Made by a program: the position numbers and the translations under genes. A stretch of 46,628 nt of DNA, taken from NCBI GenBank assembly GCA_015680685.1, contig MNCI01035854.1, forward strand, positions 78,542 through 125,169. Reading direction: 5' to 3'. The stretch is from Gnetum montanum (lineage: Eukaryota; Streptophyta; Gnetopsida; Gnetales; Gnetaceae). Below are positions 35,940-46,628 of this stretch, one piece after another. The notes beneath the pieces are model-generated. The model had not been told where the DNA came from. It did not search any database and saw nothing but the letters and a program-made list of their open reading frames with translations. Position 1 is the first letter of the stretch. Every line of letters starts with the position of its first letter.

Positions 35940-36030
35940 TCCTGGAAGGGTTGATAGACCAGCAAAAGTCTTAAAATTTTTAAGTAGCTGCACCTAGGCT
36001 TGAACCCAGCTGTTGCAACTTGAAAAACAT
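35940..36030 (-). mobile_element. SINE-like relic (B-box region)
   Basis: The minus strand contains GGTTCAAGCCTAGGTGCAGC, which includes a Pol III B-box match (GGTTCRANNCC). It resembles the sequence after the B-box of the intron element at 39991 (GGTTCAAACCTGGATGTAGC). No clear A-box was found. Confidence 0.35.
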
Positions 36031-38005
36031 CAATTTAACATAAGTTTAATTCAATATCATTCATACCTCATCTAAATTTTACTTAAAATACAGTTCAAAT
36101 TTGTTTGTGTTATCAACTTCCCTCAAAGTTAATAACAAGTTAGTAAAAGTATATGTCAAAAGGCTTCTTAATTCATGCTTACAACCTTAAATAATTTTTG
36201 AAAAATTTAGTAAAATTGATCCAACTAAGAAGGAAATTTGAGTGGTGTTTTAAACACAAATGAAATTAGAATGAAACTAACTTATAATTAAGCAAAATTC
36301 AAGTGGCAAAAGAAATAATATCATCTCATCCAGGCACCCAGAGCACGTACACTTTAAACATTGTCGAATATAATTCACGCTAGCACAGTTTGCAGCTTTG
36401 TTTCTGCTCCGCTGCACATCTGTGTACAACAGGGTTATTTAGGCTTCCACTCAGTAGGCAGTTAAGAAAGTTTGCCCTTTTTTGAATTTTTAATCTTATC
36501 AATGCTTAAGGTAACACATGCAATAAATTGACGTCGATGTCCTTTCGACGTTTTACCTTCTCCGATGTTCACGCCTACTTTATAGAGTTGAATACGAACA
36601 TTCTGCTCTGTGCTTTGAATGCCAGAAACAATGATTATTTGGCTTTGAACCGTAGTTACAGTATTTACAGGTCCCTTTCAACCTGCAAATCAATCTGCAC
36701 TATCGAAACGATTGAAAAAATCGTTGATAGCATGGTTAATTATAGATGGTCTTTGTGGTCCGTTAGCTTCTAGCATGCTTAACATAATGTTTTCTATCGG
36801 GACACATATGGTTCGTGAAATATTTTCTCTTGAGGGACTTCTTTTTAAGGAAGCACATGTTTGGTTATTAATGATTATTAATGAAAACCAAGCTTGCCTG
36901 TCTTGCCGTATATACCGACCGATAATGACTCTTGATACACGTGTGCTAGACTGTACTTTGATTTCACAGCAAGGCATCTGTTAAATTCGAGTTTAACATA
37001 CAGATACGTTGCTTGAGAAACTCTGCATTTACCCCGAAACTGATACACATTTCTTGTCAGATATATTTAGTATGCCGAATGGTCTGAAAATCGTGTCAGC
37101 CTTTTTAGAAAACACGGAAATAGCAATTGCTTTATGAAATGCAGCCAACTTGTTCTCGTTTCTTTGTTGAACATTTCCTGTCCAAACACCTCAAAGCTTG
37201 AAAAAGCCACAAAAATATAACTTTATCTATCAAACCATCTTTAACTTAAAATGAAAAACACCACAGATTCCAGGCACGTTGACAAAATCTTCAAATTTTA
37301 TCCATTCAGAGCTCAACGAAATGAACCTAAATATCTAACAAATGTGAAATTACACCCCAAAAAAAGAACCAAATTTTTTATAAAAAAATAAGCAGTGATC
37401 GATTACCGATCCTTCAAAGGAGTAACATCTACATTGAGTTTTAAAGACATGAAGAACAACTCCACACTTCAACAAAATGTGTTGAGCGCCTTTAGTTCAC
37501 AGAAGGTATGCAAATGTCAGTTCATTAACAACTCGACACAGGTAGGCTTACTTTTGGCCATGCCTGGTCCGCTGATTCCTGGTTGGTACAAAATATTGTA
37601 TATGTCTGCATCATTTCCATAGAACACTGCCTTTGATCTGATAATCTGAAGAAATCTGAAACAGTAGAAATTAAACAGGGGATTGAATGCATTGTTAGCT
37701 TGGAAAGAACCTTCATGTCGTGTAATCCTGACAGTAACATGAGGAAATTCAGCTCACGTGCTTGACATGAGAGGAAAAAACATGATAGTGTTGTGATCAT
37801 TATCTTGCATATCAAAACCCTCCATGAATATTAGGTCGATTCCAGTGCCAAGGCATCAGATGATTTTATAGAACGTTGTTTGCAAGCAACTGAGAGTGGC
37901 TTCAAAATTGACAAGAGAAATGATAAAAAAGCTGTTTATGGTGGTGCAACAGGAATCAATCTTATCCGACATGAGTAAACTTGGAAATGACAATGTTGTA
38001 AAATT

Positions 38006-41000
38006 CTAATCCGATAAAAGTTCCTCTAACTCAGGATCATCCTTTTGTGTAAAGGATGTCTCTTCAAGTTCAAAATGTTGTTCCTGCTTCCTGGAAAAGG
38101 TGGGATCTTCCGCCTCGTCTAGGAAAGGGTCAGGAATACCATTATCAACTGTTGTTTCAAACGCAGCCTCAGTCTGTCTAAAATCTTCACGTTGCTTCAG
38201 TTTTTCTCTACCCTTGTATAAAATCTCTTTGATTTTGTCTTTGGCATTTTTCTTTTCACATATACAAGCAGATGGGTACTCATGAAACTCCCCCCTTCCG
38301 GGCTGCATCTCATCTGGGTCTCCCATGAATCCCTTTTGTGCCGCCATAACACCTTTAGCAAACTCATCCCATCCCATATCATGCCAGTTTGATAACAAGG
38401 AATTAAGTCGCCTTGCATTTGGACGTATGGTTCGCTTATGGCCAAAAAACCGCCTGTTACCCATTTTTTAAAAAAATAAAAAATTTAAAAAAAAATCTGT
38501 GTCAGAAAATGTCAAGAATATGCACAGGGTGATTCAAAATACAGGTCCTACCTGCGACCAGCCAAAATCTTTGCCATGTTTCCATTATTGTTTGTAACGA
38601 ACACAGTACTCTCATCACACACTATATAGTCAAGGGCAGCCATTCGTGAAGAGTACTTAGAAAACGGCTCCAGCTCTTTTTGACTTAAAAGTGTGTCCTT
38701 GGTGTAGAAGTTTGGGAAAAGATATCTGAGAGGTCTTAATGTTGCTTCTCCTCCATATATTTCTCCGGATGCAACATAGACATAAGTATCATTGCCGAAT
38801 CCTAGTCCCCTTAACATCAATCCTACTTCTTCAGGAGTTAAAGGACACTTTCCATGTCTACGTTCTCGCTCGGCATCTGCTTCCTATAAACAAAAGAAAT
38901 GCATTTTTATTGAACTATACTATAATGCAAAGGCAACGTGATATTCTATACTCACAGGCAATGTTTTCCATCTTTGACGAATACGTCCGAACTCCATTCT
39001 CTCTGTGTCTCCACCACCATAGTAACATCCTGAAAACGCTAGCATATCTGGTTCAAACCTAAAGTACAAATAATATCGAGACACTGATTCATTATCATCA
39101 TCATAAAGAGCTAGCCATGCAGTAGAACACCAAAATGCAGTACATCCACTTTTTAGGATAATTAATGAATGTAACCAGGCAACTTAATTTCTTGGAAGGT
39201 ATTAAGAGAAACAAGAAGCAGGATTCATTTTTGTTTAGATCAACAAAACAACAGAGCTAAAGCTTTCTTCTTCGGAAGTTACCTTAAATGAATTGCCACA
39301 TAACGGCTGCTCATCATTCTCATTCTATGCACAAGAATTTGACCCATGATTGCAATGCCTTTTGTAAATTGCAACGCATGATAATTCACCATGCATCTAA
39401 GCTTCTGCAGATCCGTTTCTAAATTATTTGCAAGCCTGTAATCAAATTTAGTCAATTCGACAACCTGCATTCAGAAGAGGAATCAAAATAAATATATAGA
39501 ACAAGATTTTTTTGATATATTACATATTTTAACAAGATATTAGATTAATGCGCTAGTTAAAGAAGATTTCAGGCAATATGTTACAAAATCCCAAGTTATA
39601 CAGCTAGAAGAAGTTGCAATTTATCGAACTATTTCTGTGTAAAATGATAGATACCCTAGGATATCTAGTTATTTGTAATGGCTTTGCTTTCTTTTTTTGT
39701 TTCTGTTATGATGTCAAGATTCATCAAAAGCTAAGCTATATACCATTCTGCATTGTAGCTAATATATTCCTTCAGTTTCAAACACATGCATAGTGGATCA
39801 CATGTTGTTCTGCTGCATCTATTTAAGCAAAATTAGTATCTTTAAAAGATTTGGATCAATTTGGCTATTATATCTGCACAGCTTTCTTCTTTTTATATTT
39901 TTTGAAATCTAGAAACTTCTTGAAAACCATGTTGTTGGATCATCATTTAGAGTGATGATAAGGATCTTGTTTTTCAAGTCATGTGACATTGGTTCAAACC
40001 TGGATGTAGCCACTCAAAGAGGTTAGGCATTCACTCATCCACCAACTCCCTCAAGACCCTGCCTGACAGGATGAGCAGTAAAGCTCCAAGTGATGATCCT
40101 TTACTGAGACCCTGTGTATCTATTGGACCACACTAGTTTCAAACGAAAAAAAAAATTTACAAAATTTATTTATAACCCAGCATTGCCCACTAAACTGAAC
40201 CTGTGAACTGGGCTTTCCATATCAAGAGTTTTACCATGAAACTAACACGTCATATTCCAACATGGATAATCCCTGTTGATGTCGCAAGATGAGCCTTGAA
40301 TATTCATTGAAGCCTAATTAGTAGTTTATCATGGCTAGGCATCCATACAACTATGCATATGAACAGGAACTGATAATCTATTCCCATAGGACCGTAAAAA
40401 ACTAAAGATATCAAGAGCATTGGTTGAAGATTCACAACTTTAGACTTTAACTAATTTGACATAATAATAAGTTTCCAAGTTCTCAAACTTCGGGGGTTTT
40501 CTTTTTACATGTGGTATTCAATTTTGAATCTTTAACAAATCCAGCCCATGAATACAGCTATATAGTATATGGTTCAAGTAGATGTAGATAGCTTATGGCC
40601 CCATGATTTTCTCTATGTTATTTTTAGAAATAAATGATTCTATTTAAAAAGAAACATTGTATAGCTTGTTAACAAACTTTGGAAGTCTGTCAATAATTTT
40701 ATTTATGAATATTCAAAAACTCATGTATACATACATGCCTTCTCTGAAGCACTGGAAGTACTTTTGTTAAGTAATAGTCTGGGGGAGATTTTCTTGGCAC
40801 ACGCATACTATATGGCTCAAGATATTTAGCATCCTCAGGGAGTTCTTTGACAACAGTAACATATTTCAAAAGTGAAGATATAAACCAATCAGCATCAAAG
40901 ATGTCCGTGAAGTTACTGCAACCAAAAGTGGCATGTAAATTAAGTTACATGCAAAACTATATATAATTACAGCTCTAGCAAAAGATACAAGATACAAAAT

Positions 41001-44000
41001 ATTTTCAGTTAAACCATGTAGGGGCAATAGGACAATAATGCATCTTACCTTGGATCCTTCCAGAAAGAATTATGATCTAATTTTGGGATAACCAACGTGG
41101 CATTTAGAATCCATGCAACAACAACTGCATCAGTAATCTGTGGTACATATCAATCCTCGTTTTTTCATTTTAGTTTCAGTAATATAATAACTACCATTTC
41201 TATGATTATTGATGAAAACATTATAAAGATACAAGGATAAAACAATAAACATATTTAACTTCTAAAATACAAACAGAATATGCAGCAAACTATATTACAC
41301 TTTCTTTAATTTCAAGGCCAGGAATTAGACTCTGATAATGATTATAAATTTGGATTACATATCTAGCCTTCAATGAAATTGTTATGATATTGCACCCACT
41401 CCATGAAATTTAAAATGCAGAACAAAGCTTTGGAATTAACTAAAATCTCAATCTTAAATGTTCACAAATTACTAATTTAAGTCAGCATCTATTGCTTTCA
41501 TAGAAAAATTTGAAGCATACCTATCTGGACTAAACAATTTTCTTTTCACATCATAGACATTCATGGATCTATTGTACTAGTTCAGCTCTAGCAAGTGTGT
41601 GTTGCACAATGCCTATATATCTCAGCATAACTCACTGGGATCAAAGGTGAACTCATTTGTAAATTGGTAACTACATTTTCAAATATCTTATAGAATAACA
41701 TGAATAATGGCTCAAATCTGACATTCATTTCTAATTAAATTTGCATTTTGGTAATATCAGCGGGATGCTAGATATAAGGATATTACAAAACAGGTGTCGA
41801 TGATGTAAATTGTATTTAAGTAATTGAAATGTGTTTGAGTCGCTTAAAAATGATGCATGTAGCCATTATAGTTATCAACGTCTAAAGTCAACGAGTCTTC
41901 ATTATTTTCTAAACTCACGTTCACGAGAAAAGGTGGTGCTATCGAAGAGAACATTTCAAAAAAATAAACATGATACAGCAGGTTTTAGATTGTATTGCAA
42001 TGGGCATCTGCTTTCATGCGTTTATGCATGCTTGGCTTTATTTTAACCAAGCACAGCCAAACTACATTCATGGATTTCTAGCCTAAACCTCGAATTCCTT
42101 GGATTCTTGATTCATTAAATGCACAAGAAAAAATAGCCCGTCGAAATGCTACAATCACAAAAACCAGGATAATTATGATTTCTTATCAATTTTATTGAAT
42201 GTTCTTGCATTCACTCTGCAAGCATTTTGACGAGTATTTTTTACATAATGCACTCAGCTTGGATGTCTTAATTGGGAACTTGTATAATACAAACAGGTTT
42301 TGTCATTCTACACTCTACAATGTAAAAATCGAAAACCAAGAACACTAAAACCAAAAACATAAAACACCTTACTGAGTTACCTATAAAACTTAAAAATTAA
42401 TGAATCGTACACAAGCAGAAAGGGCCAGTAAAAATTACCCCAGTTCTCTGCTGATTCAACCCACCACTAGCTGCAATAAGTACGTGGCCATTGTTTTTAT
42501 GCTTGGGTATAGCTGCATTATTTTTAAAATATCAGCTCAGCTTACTCTTTCAGATATAGAATACAATCATATACCACTTCAACAAAATTGGCATCAAAAT
42601 CCTTTAGGTTCAAAACATTGACATTGTATCCAATACAAAAATAAAGATAACATAACAAATACACTTACAGAAGAAATGAGAACTTGGAATGCTGCAACCA
42701 TAAAACAAGTCAGCATTTACGGAAACCCAGATATTTTTTGCCACAATACTTCCTTTACCCTGCAAGTTAAAGTATACCAATAGATGAATGCATGATCATA
42801 ATACAGCAGGACCTTTATTATATCTTCCAGTTGATATCAGCCTCAATAACATTTTTTAAAAATAAAATACCGGGACATGGCTAAGGTTTGTTGCAACTTG
42901 ACCATGATAGTCTCTACTCTCCTTCTGCCAAATAAAAAATATGGATTGTTAATTTTAAAACAAAAAAAAAATCCTTAAAATAATGAAACAAAGTATTGGA
43001 AATCCTCTTCTCACATACAGCCAAGATACCAGTATAAAGCGTTTTCATAAAACAAAACCAAAAGGAACTATTCAAAAACATAATATTTTCATTAAATTGG
43101 AACTAAACTGAAAAGAAAACAGAGCATAATCTCTTCAAATATTTGAAATTCATTCACACTTAATTTTCATAAGTATCCAAACATATAAAACAACTTGGGG
43201 AAATTTGTTTCCATTTTTTCTTCTTTTTCTTTCAAATTTTACTTTTCAATGTGCTTTTCATTCAAATTATTATTCTGTCAATCTTGTTTAAGGGCACAAA
43301 TTTCAAATGATATCATAAAGAATCTCTAAAATGAACACGGCTGTTTGAAAGGGTTATTCATTAGTTGAAAAATGACATGATATTTAAGAAATTTGAAGCT
43401 GGACTCAGCTGATCTACCGATTCCTAGGATCTACAAATATATGTTTCCCTTTAGATGGAACTTATTCTTTGCAAAAACCCGTATTGAATTCGTTGTTACA
43501 CGTTGATGGTGATCTTTTGCTGACCCTTTTTTTTTCTGTCAATTTTGAATTTCGCGTATTAACTTGCAAGGGGCTATAATAGACTCTGTATTAACTAGTA
43601 CGTGTCGATGTGTCACTAGAAGGGAGCATCATGATCTTGAGTTTAAATTATAATTAATAATCACCGATATATATGGTTATCAATTCAGTAAATTCTGTCA
43701 TTGATGGCTTGAGAACTAAATATTCATTAATTTCAATAATTTTTATGAACAAGTAAAAAGAATAATTTTACCTGTGCAGAAACTTAGACTTTCTTTTTCA
43801 AGCTTGAAATATTCAATACTTGAATAATTTTTTTGAAAACGTAAAAATGCATTCATTAATTTTTTGGTTCAATGCCTAAGTTAGGAACAAATGAATACAT
43901 TATTTAAATTTGCCTTGAAATATTCTGCATTTTATCGAAAATAGTATTTAAAATTTTAAAGAGAATATCAACATGGAACAAAAAATTATATCTAAGAGAA

Positions 44001-44630
44001 CTATAAAGTCAATAGCCTCCATTGCATTTGAATTGGAATCTTTACATATTGCTTTACATCTATAACACAACTATCCTCCTATCTTTAAATTTCTGAAATC
44101 AGCATTCTCCTCATTATACACTATCTATTTTACTTGCAAGCGAGTCATTTCATATCTAAAATTTATAATGTTAATAAGCTGTTTATCCCATCAATTAGGG
44201 AAAACAACGTTATTTTCCACGTATGAAACTATTAACATTTTTCGGTAATGTTTTATCGAATCTTTCATTTTATTCGAAGCGAATGTAGTAACAAATATGG
44301 AAACGAAAACGTCTTAACTTAGGTCCCACTGCCAAACATTTTTCTAAGGAACAGCTAGAACCAGCCTATGCGAAAGATATCTTTACATATCGAAACCAAA
44401 ACAAAAACATAAATTAGGAAAACTTCGTATATCACAGCTTGTAAACTTACAAGTGTCACATGGCTACGTTTTTGGCGAGATCCGCGGGGAAAGCGATCAA
44501 GATCCAGCAGCGGACTTGATAAGATTGAAATGCAGGCAAAAGCGGCAAGCATGCAACCGCATACAAATAAAATTGACGGCGTTTTCACCAGAATTCGGGT
44601 TTTCTGTTGCTGTGTGGCCTGAGGCGCCAT
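38006..44630 (-). CDS. O-fucosyltransferase family protein, ten exons, 577 residues
   Basis: Exons (minus strand): 44630-44451, 42924-42871, 42759-42669, 42512-42439, 41137-41049, 40915-40735, 39464-39283, 39058-38956, 38883-38552, 38453-38006. Every intron has GT-AG ends, all phases agree, and the 1734-nt join has no internal stop. The start is the first ATG after an in-frame TAA. Residues 1-60 give a cytosolic tail and one membrane segment (~18-38), a Golgi-type signal anchor. The luminal part carries IWVSVNADLFYGC (~88-100), GGLNQQRTG (125-133), LNATLVIPKLD, MRVPRKS, LQKLRCMVNYHAL, HLRFEPDM (282-289), GCYYGGG, CPLTPEEVGLMLRGLG, YVASGEIYGGE, TNNNGNMAKILAGRR and GRGEFHEYPSACIC, in family order (PF10250, plant DUF246 group). 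The HxRFE arginine is expected to contact GDP-sugar. The likely role is Golgi glycosyl transfer in cell wall or protein glycosylation; the exact acceptor is unknown. The C-terminal ~65 residues are acidic. Length is normal. Confidence 0.93.
39935..40155 (+). mobile_element. SINE-like element in the intron 39465-40734
   Basis: A Pol III B-box match (GGTTCAAACC, 39991-40000) is followed by ~140 bp of non-AT-rich sequence and a short A-rich tail near 40145-40155, all on the plus strand and antisense to the gene. The A-box is poor, and no target duplication was found. Composition differs from the AT-rich intron around it. Confidence 0.42.
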
Positions 44631-45788
44631 TAAACCCTGAAAAGCAGGCTTGCCTTAGCCGCAATATAAAACCAGGAATGCTAGCACACGGAACTGAAAT
44701 CCTCATTAGTAGAATTTGAATTGCAGGCGGCTTTCAATTTGCAAAGACAGCACGCGCCCATAAAATGGGAAAGTAGGCAAGAGCGACTGCTACTTAAATT
44801 ATTGATATTTAACACTTAAAATGTTTTTATCCGGTTGGAAAAAGCTTTTGTAGATACCATGGTCACGATTACGCCATCTGGATTTTTTTATAAAAAAAAT
44901 TTGGTTGGAAGTTGAGTGGTCTTTGTACAAGGTGAGGGAAGATGAGAGGTCTAACTTACTTTTTTGCTTTTTAAGAAACCACTTGATTGTTTTGACTATT
45001 GCGCTTTGAACCCGGGCCCTTCGGGACGGCAACCATAACAAGTAACTAACTTGATTGCTGACCTAACATGTGGAGATGTCAAATTTTGTCAAGTATTTTA
45101 CCTGAGAAAACTATTTTATTATCATATGTATGTATGCATGGATTTTGTTGACAAATCCGTCTTTGGTAACGAGTGTTGAATAGGGATGACAAATCCATCT
45201 ATGCTTACGGGTGCATTATATGAATGCACATGTCAAAGGGGTGGTAATAAAAAACTTTTGTAGATTAACCTTGCAAGTTGAAGTTTCTAAATTAAGAGCC
45301 TTATCAGTAAGCTAACATTTCATTCTCATTCTTACTGGTTTGAATTTTACTGGTTTGAATTTTACCTTGTAAATTTCTTTGTTATACTTACCATCTTCAT
45401 GGAATTCGAGGAATAAACCTGTCATGTAGCTTATAATTATGATTCTAATATGCACCATGAAGATCTTATCCTGGTATGCATGCTTACTTATTTCTACCTA
45501 TGTATCTACTAAGCATTGCATTGTATGCCTACTTACCTACTTCATTGAGGGATAGTAATATGGTTAGCATCAAAACCCATTGAAGGATTTTAATACTCTA
45601 ATAACTTCTTTGGTTGATCCTCAAACTAGAGATGATGTTTAAAATGTTGATTCAAATATTGGTGATAGTTCAATTACAAATTTTATTCTTTCTAATGATG
45701 TACATAACAATAAGGTGTTAGCCTAGTTGTAATATTTTTGATTTGGAAGCTCCAAGTAACAGGTTCAATTCTGGTAGGCAATGATAAG
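44631..45788. other. 5' flank of the fucosyltransferase gene and adjacent intergenic DNA
   Basis: The promoter should lie here, read on the minus strand. A TTTTATATT sequence (near 44663-44671 on the plus strand) is TATA-like, but only ~35 nt before the ATG, so it is not called as a promoter. A B-box-like GGTTCAAAGC on the minus strand near 45004-45013 may mark another SINE relic. No other gene is recognised. Confidence 0.4.
45719..45772 (+). mobile_element. tRNA-like SINE head (A-box and B-box)
   Basis: TAGCCTAGTTG at 45719-45729 matches the Pol III A-box, and GGTTCAATTCT at 45762-45772 matches the B-box, 43 bp from start to start. The stretch between does not fold as a tRNA cloverleaf by eye. 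It looks like the 5' end of a tRNA-derived SINE, or a tRNA relic, cut off by the LTR that begins at 45789. Confidence 0.45.
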
Positions 45789-45831
45789 TGATGAGCGTCA
45801 AAGTGTCGCATCAACAAACCCTCGTTAATGT

Positions 45832-45893
45832 GGCCTCGTTGACATGCCCCCATCAACGAGGCCCCGTTTACGTGGTGTTGGCCTGTCGACAGG
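45832..45893. repeat. Inverted repeats in U3 of the truncated LTR
   Basis: Perfect 11-bp arms GGCCTCGTTGA (45832-45842) and TCAACGAGGCC (45853-45863) enclose a 10-nt loop. A 12-bp perfect palindrome CCTGTCGACAGG follows at 45882-45893. Further pieces (TGTCGAC, CTGTCAACG) continue to about 45940. Confidence 0.88.
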
Positions 45894-45957
45894 GTCGTGT
45901 CGACTTAGCGTTTACTACTTTGATGGGGCCCTGTCAACGCAACCCTAAAGCAAAAAC

Positions 45958-45966
45958 TATAAATAC
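45958..45966 (+). promoter_or_regulatory. TATA box of the truncated LTR
   Basis: CTATAAATA lies ~170 bp into the LTR, just after the GC-rich palindromic U3. It is followed within ~175 bp by an AATAAA, the usual order of LTR promoter and polyadenylation signal. Confidence 0.6.
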
Positions 45967-46512
45967 GAGCTCCCAACCATGTTTATGGGCATCCATTTCA
46001 TAAGAGTAGCCAAACTCTTGTAGTTTTTACATTTGAAGTTATAATATTTTCCAAAGTGCCTGTAATAGGAGTCATTGAGTGTAGGGATCTTTATTCGAGC
46101 ATTATTGTACCTGAGCACGACAATGTGTACAACAATAAATATGAGCCTCTTAATAAACCTCATAGCATTCTGGATAATTTAGATATTTATTCATGCATTT
46201 AATGCTTTTAGTTATTTATTTAATGTTTTCCAGTAATTCAGCTAATTAAGCAAGATAAGCTAGATAGATTAAATACATAAGTATGACCACTTTGAGCGTA
46301 ACATGTATTCACTTGGTAATCCCAACAACGTTATTACTTGGTGCACCCAGCAACGTAGCGCTTGGTAATCCAATAGTGGATACGTGGGTTTAGGACGTGT
46401 ACGAAAAGTGGGACCAGATGCTTATGTTAGGACTAGTTAAAGATCAGTTAGTTAGTTAAATCGAATTAGTCATTAAACTACTTTATCTCTCTATTTAAGT
46501 ACCAAAGAACAT

Positions 46513-46628
46513 TGATGAGATGCGATATGCACAAGCCGCGATATCGCGGCCGCCACGATATCGCATCCCCTGCAATATTGCGTACGCGATATCGCGTCGT
46601 TCCCTGCGATATCGTGTACGCGATATCG
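46513..46628 (+). repeat. Start of a younger LTR of the element 2 family
   Basis: It begins TGATGAGATGCGATATG and matches the first ~115 bp of the LTR at 21662, then runs off the window. Five exact GATATC hexamers are present (46540, 46557, 46588, 46608, 46622). They include 14-bp perfect palindromes CCGCGATATCGCGG (46537-46550) and ACGCGATATCGCGT (46584-46597). More CpG sites are intact than in the 21662 copy, so it is probably younger. Confidence 0.75.

Larger units (their letters stand above)
34661..38005. other. Intergenic DNA downstream of the fucosyltransferase gene
   Basis: No gene is recognised. Present are an ACG run (34665-34679), a ~112-bp tandem duplication (35095-35299), AAT and GAT microsatellites (35303-35320 and 35424-35441), and a SINE-like relic (about 35940-36030). 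Open frames at 36528-36984 and 37525-37815 have no recognisable motif; the latter would lie in the 3' flank of the gene and may be partly 3' UTR. Confidence 0.5.
45789..46512 (+). repeat. Truncated LTR related to that of element 2
   Basis: It starts TGATGAGCGTC and carries palindromes in U3 (45832-45893), a TATA box (CTATAAATA, 45958-45966), TTATTCGAG at 46091, an AATAAA near 46133 and two CTTGGTAA motifs (46312, 46361). These landmarks are collinear with the LTR at 21662, so this is a related family with a different U3. The counterpart of the last ~150-170 bp is missing, because the next LTR begins at 46513. Confidence 0.7.

Noticed and set aside
36528-36984. Gene between copy B and the fucosyltransferase
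   Set aside because: Overlapping short frames on both strands with no motif, splice sites or repeat-independent support.
38006-38464. Open frame beginning MGNRRFF as a separate small gene
   Set aside because: It is the last exon of the fucosyltransferase gene. The ATG lies in the intron, before the AG acceptor at 38454-38455.
40725-40745. GC-AG intron after AGAGAAG at the end of exon 6
   Set aside because: Using the GTATGT donor six bases later keeps a normal GT-AG intron and gives the expected RRHVVELTKFDYR junction.
44355-44630. 91-residue hydrophobic protein
   Set aside because: Only the first 60 codons are exon 1 of the fucosyltransferase gene; the rest reads past the donor at 44450.
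45719-45772. Functional tRNA gene
   Set aside because: Pol III boxes are present, but no cloverleaf with paired acceptor ends could be drawn.

Overview
The window looks like nuclear DNA of a seed plant. The evidence is one split gene with GT-AG introns encoding a plant-type O-fucosyltransferase, surrounded by decayed LTR retrotransposons, an L1-type LINE present twice, solo and nested LTRs, and SINE-like pieces. The AT-rich background, the density of old retroelements and introns of 1.3-1.5 kb would suit a gymnosperm; that is inference, and no species is claimed. No bacterial operon, CRISPR array or complete tRNA/rRNA gene was seen.

Layout. (1) 1-8879: an LTR retrotransposon on the minus strand, with ~1.6-kb LTRs at both ends (the left one cut by the window edge). 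It has a broken gag-protease reading frame and no reverse transcriptase, RNase H or integrase, so it is a gag-pro-only, TR-GAG-like non-autonomous element. It carries three arrays: ~180-bp repeats inside the LTR, a 14-bp x17 array in the leader and an 11-unit AGTTTA array after the protease. (2) 9928-18638 (copy A) and 28564-34660 (copy B): a diverged duplication that includes a dead L1-type LINE. Copy A was later hit by an element that left a 1048-bp solo LTR with a 5-bp target duplication; copy B keeps the empty site. A 448-bp stretch is identical in the two copies although the rest differs by roughly 4%. (3) 21662-28563: a plus-strand LTR retrotransposon with one LTR, a tRNA-Asp-type primer site, a gag frame, and a second long frame resembling the plant transposon protein domain (PF20167-like) followed by coiled coil. 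It ends abruptly at copy B with no 3' LTR. (4) 34661-38005: intergenic, with small tandem repeats. (5) 38006-44630, minus strand: an apparently intact ten-exon gene for a 577-residue type II membrane O-fucosyltransferase-family protein. All splice phases agree. (6) 45789-46628: a truncated LTR related to that of element 2, interrupted by a younger LTR that starts at 46513 and runs off the window.

Only the O-fucosyltransferase looks like a working host gene. The retroelement frames are broken by stops and frameshifts. The most unusual signals are the identical tract inside an otherwise diverged duplication, and the dense short palindromes in the U3 part of one LTR family, with different palindromes at the same place in a related LTR. 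All assignments come from reading translated sequence by eye; no database search was run.
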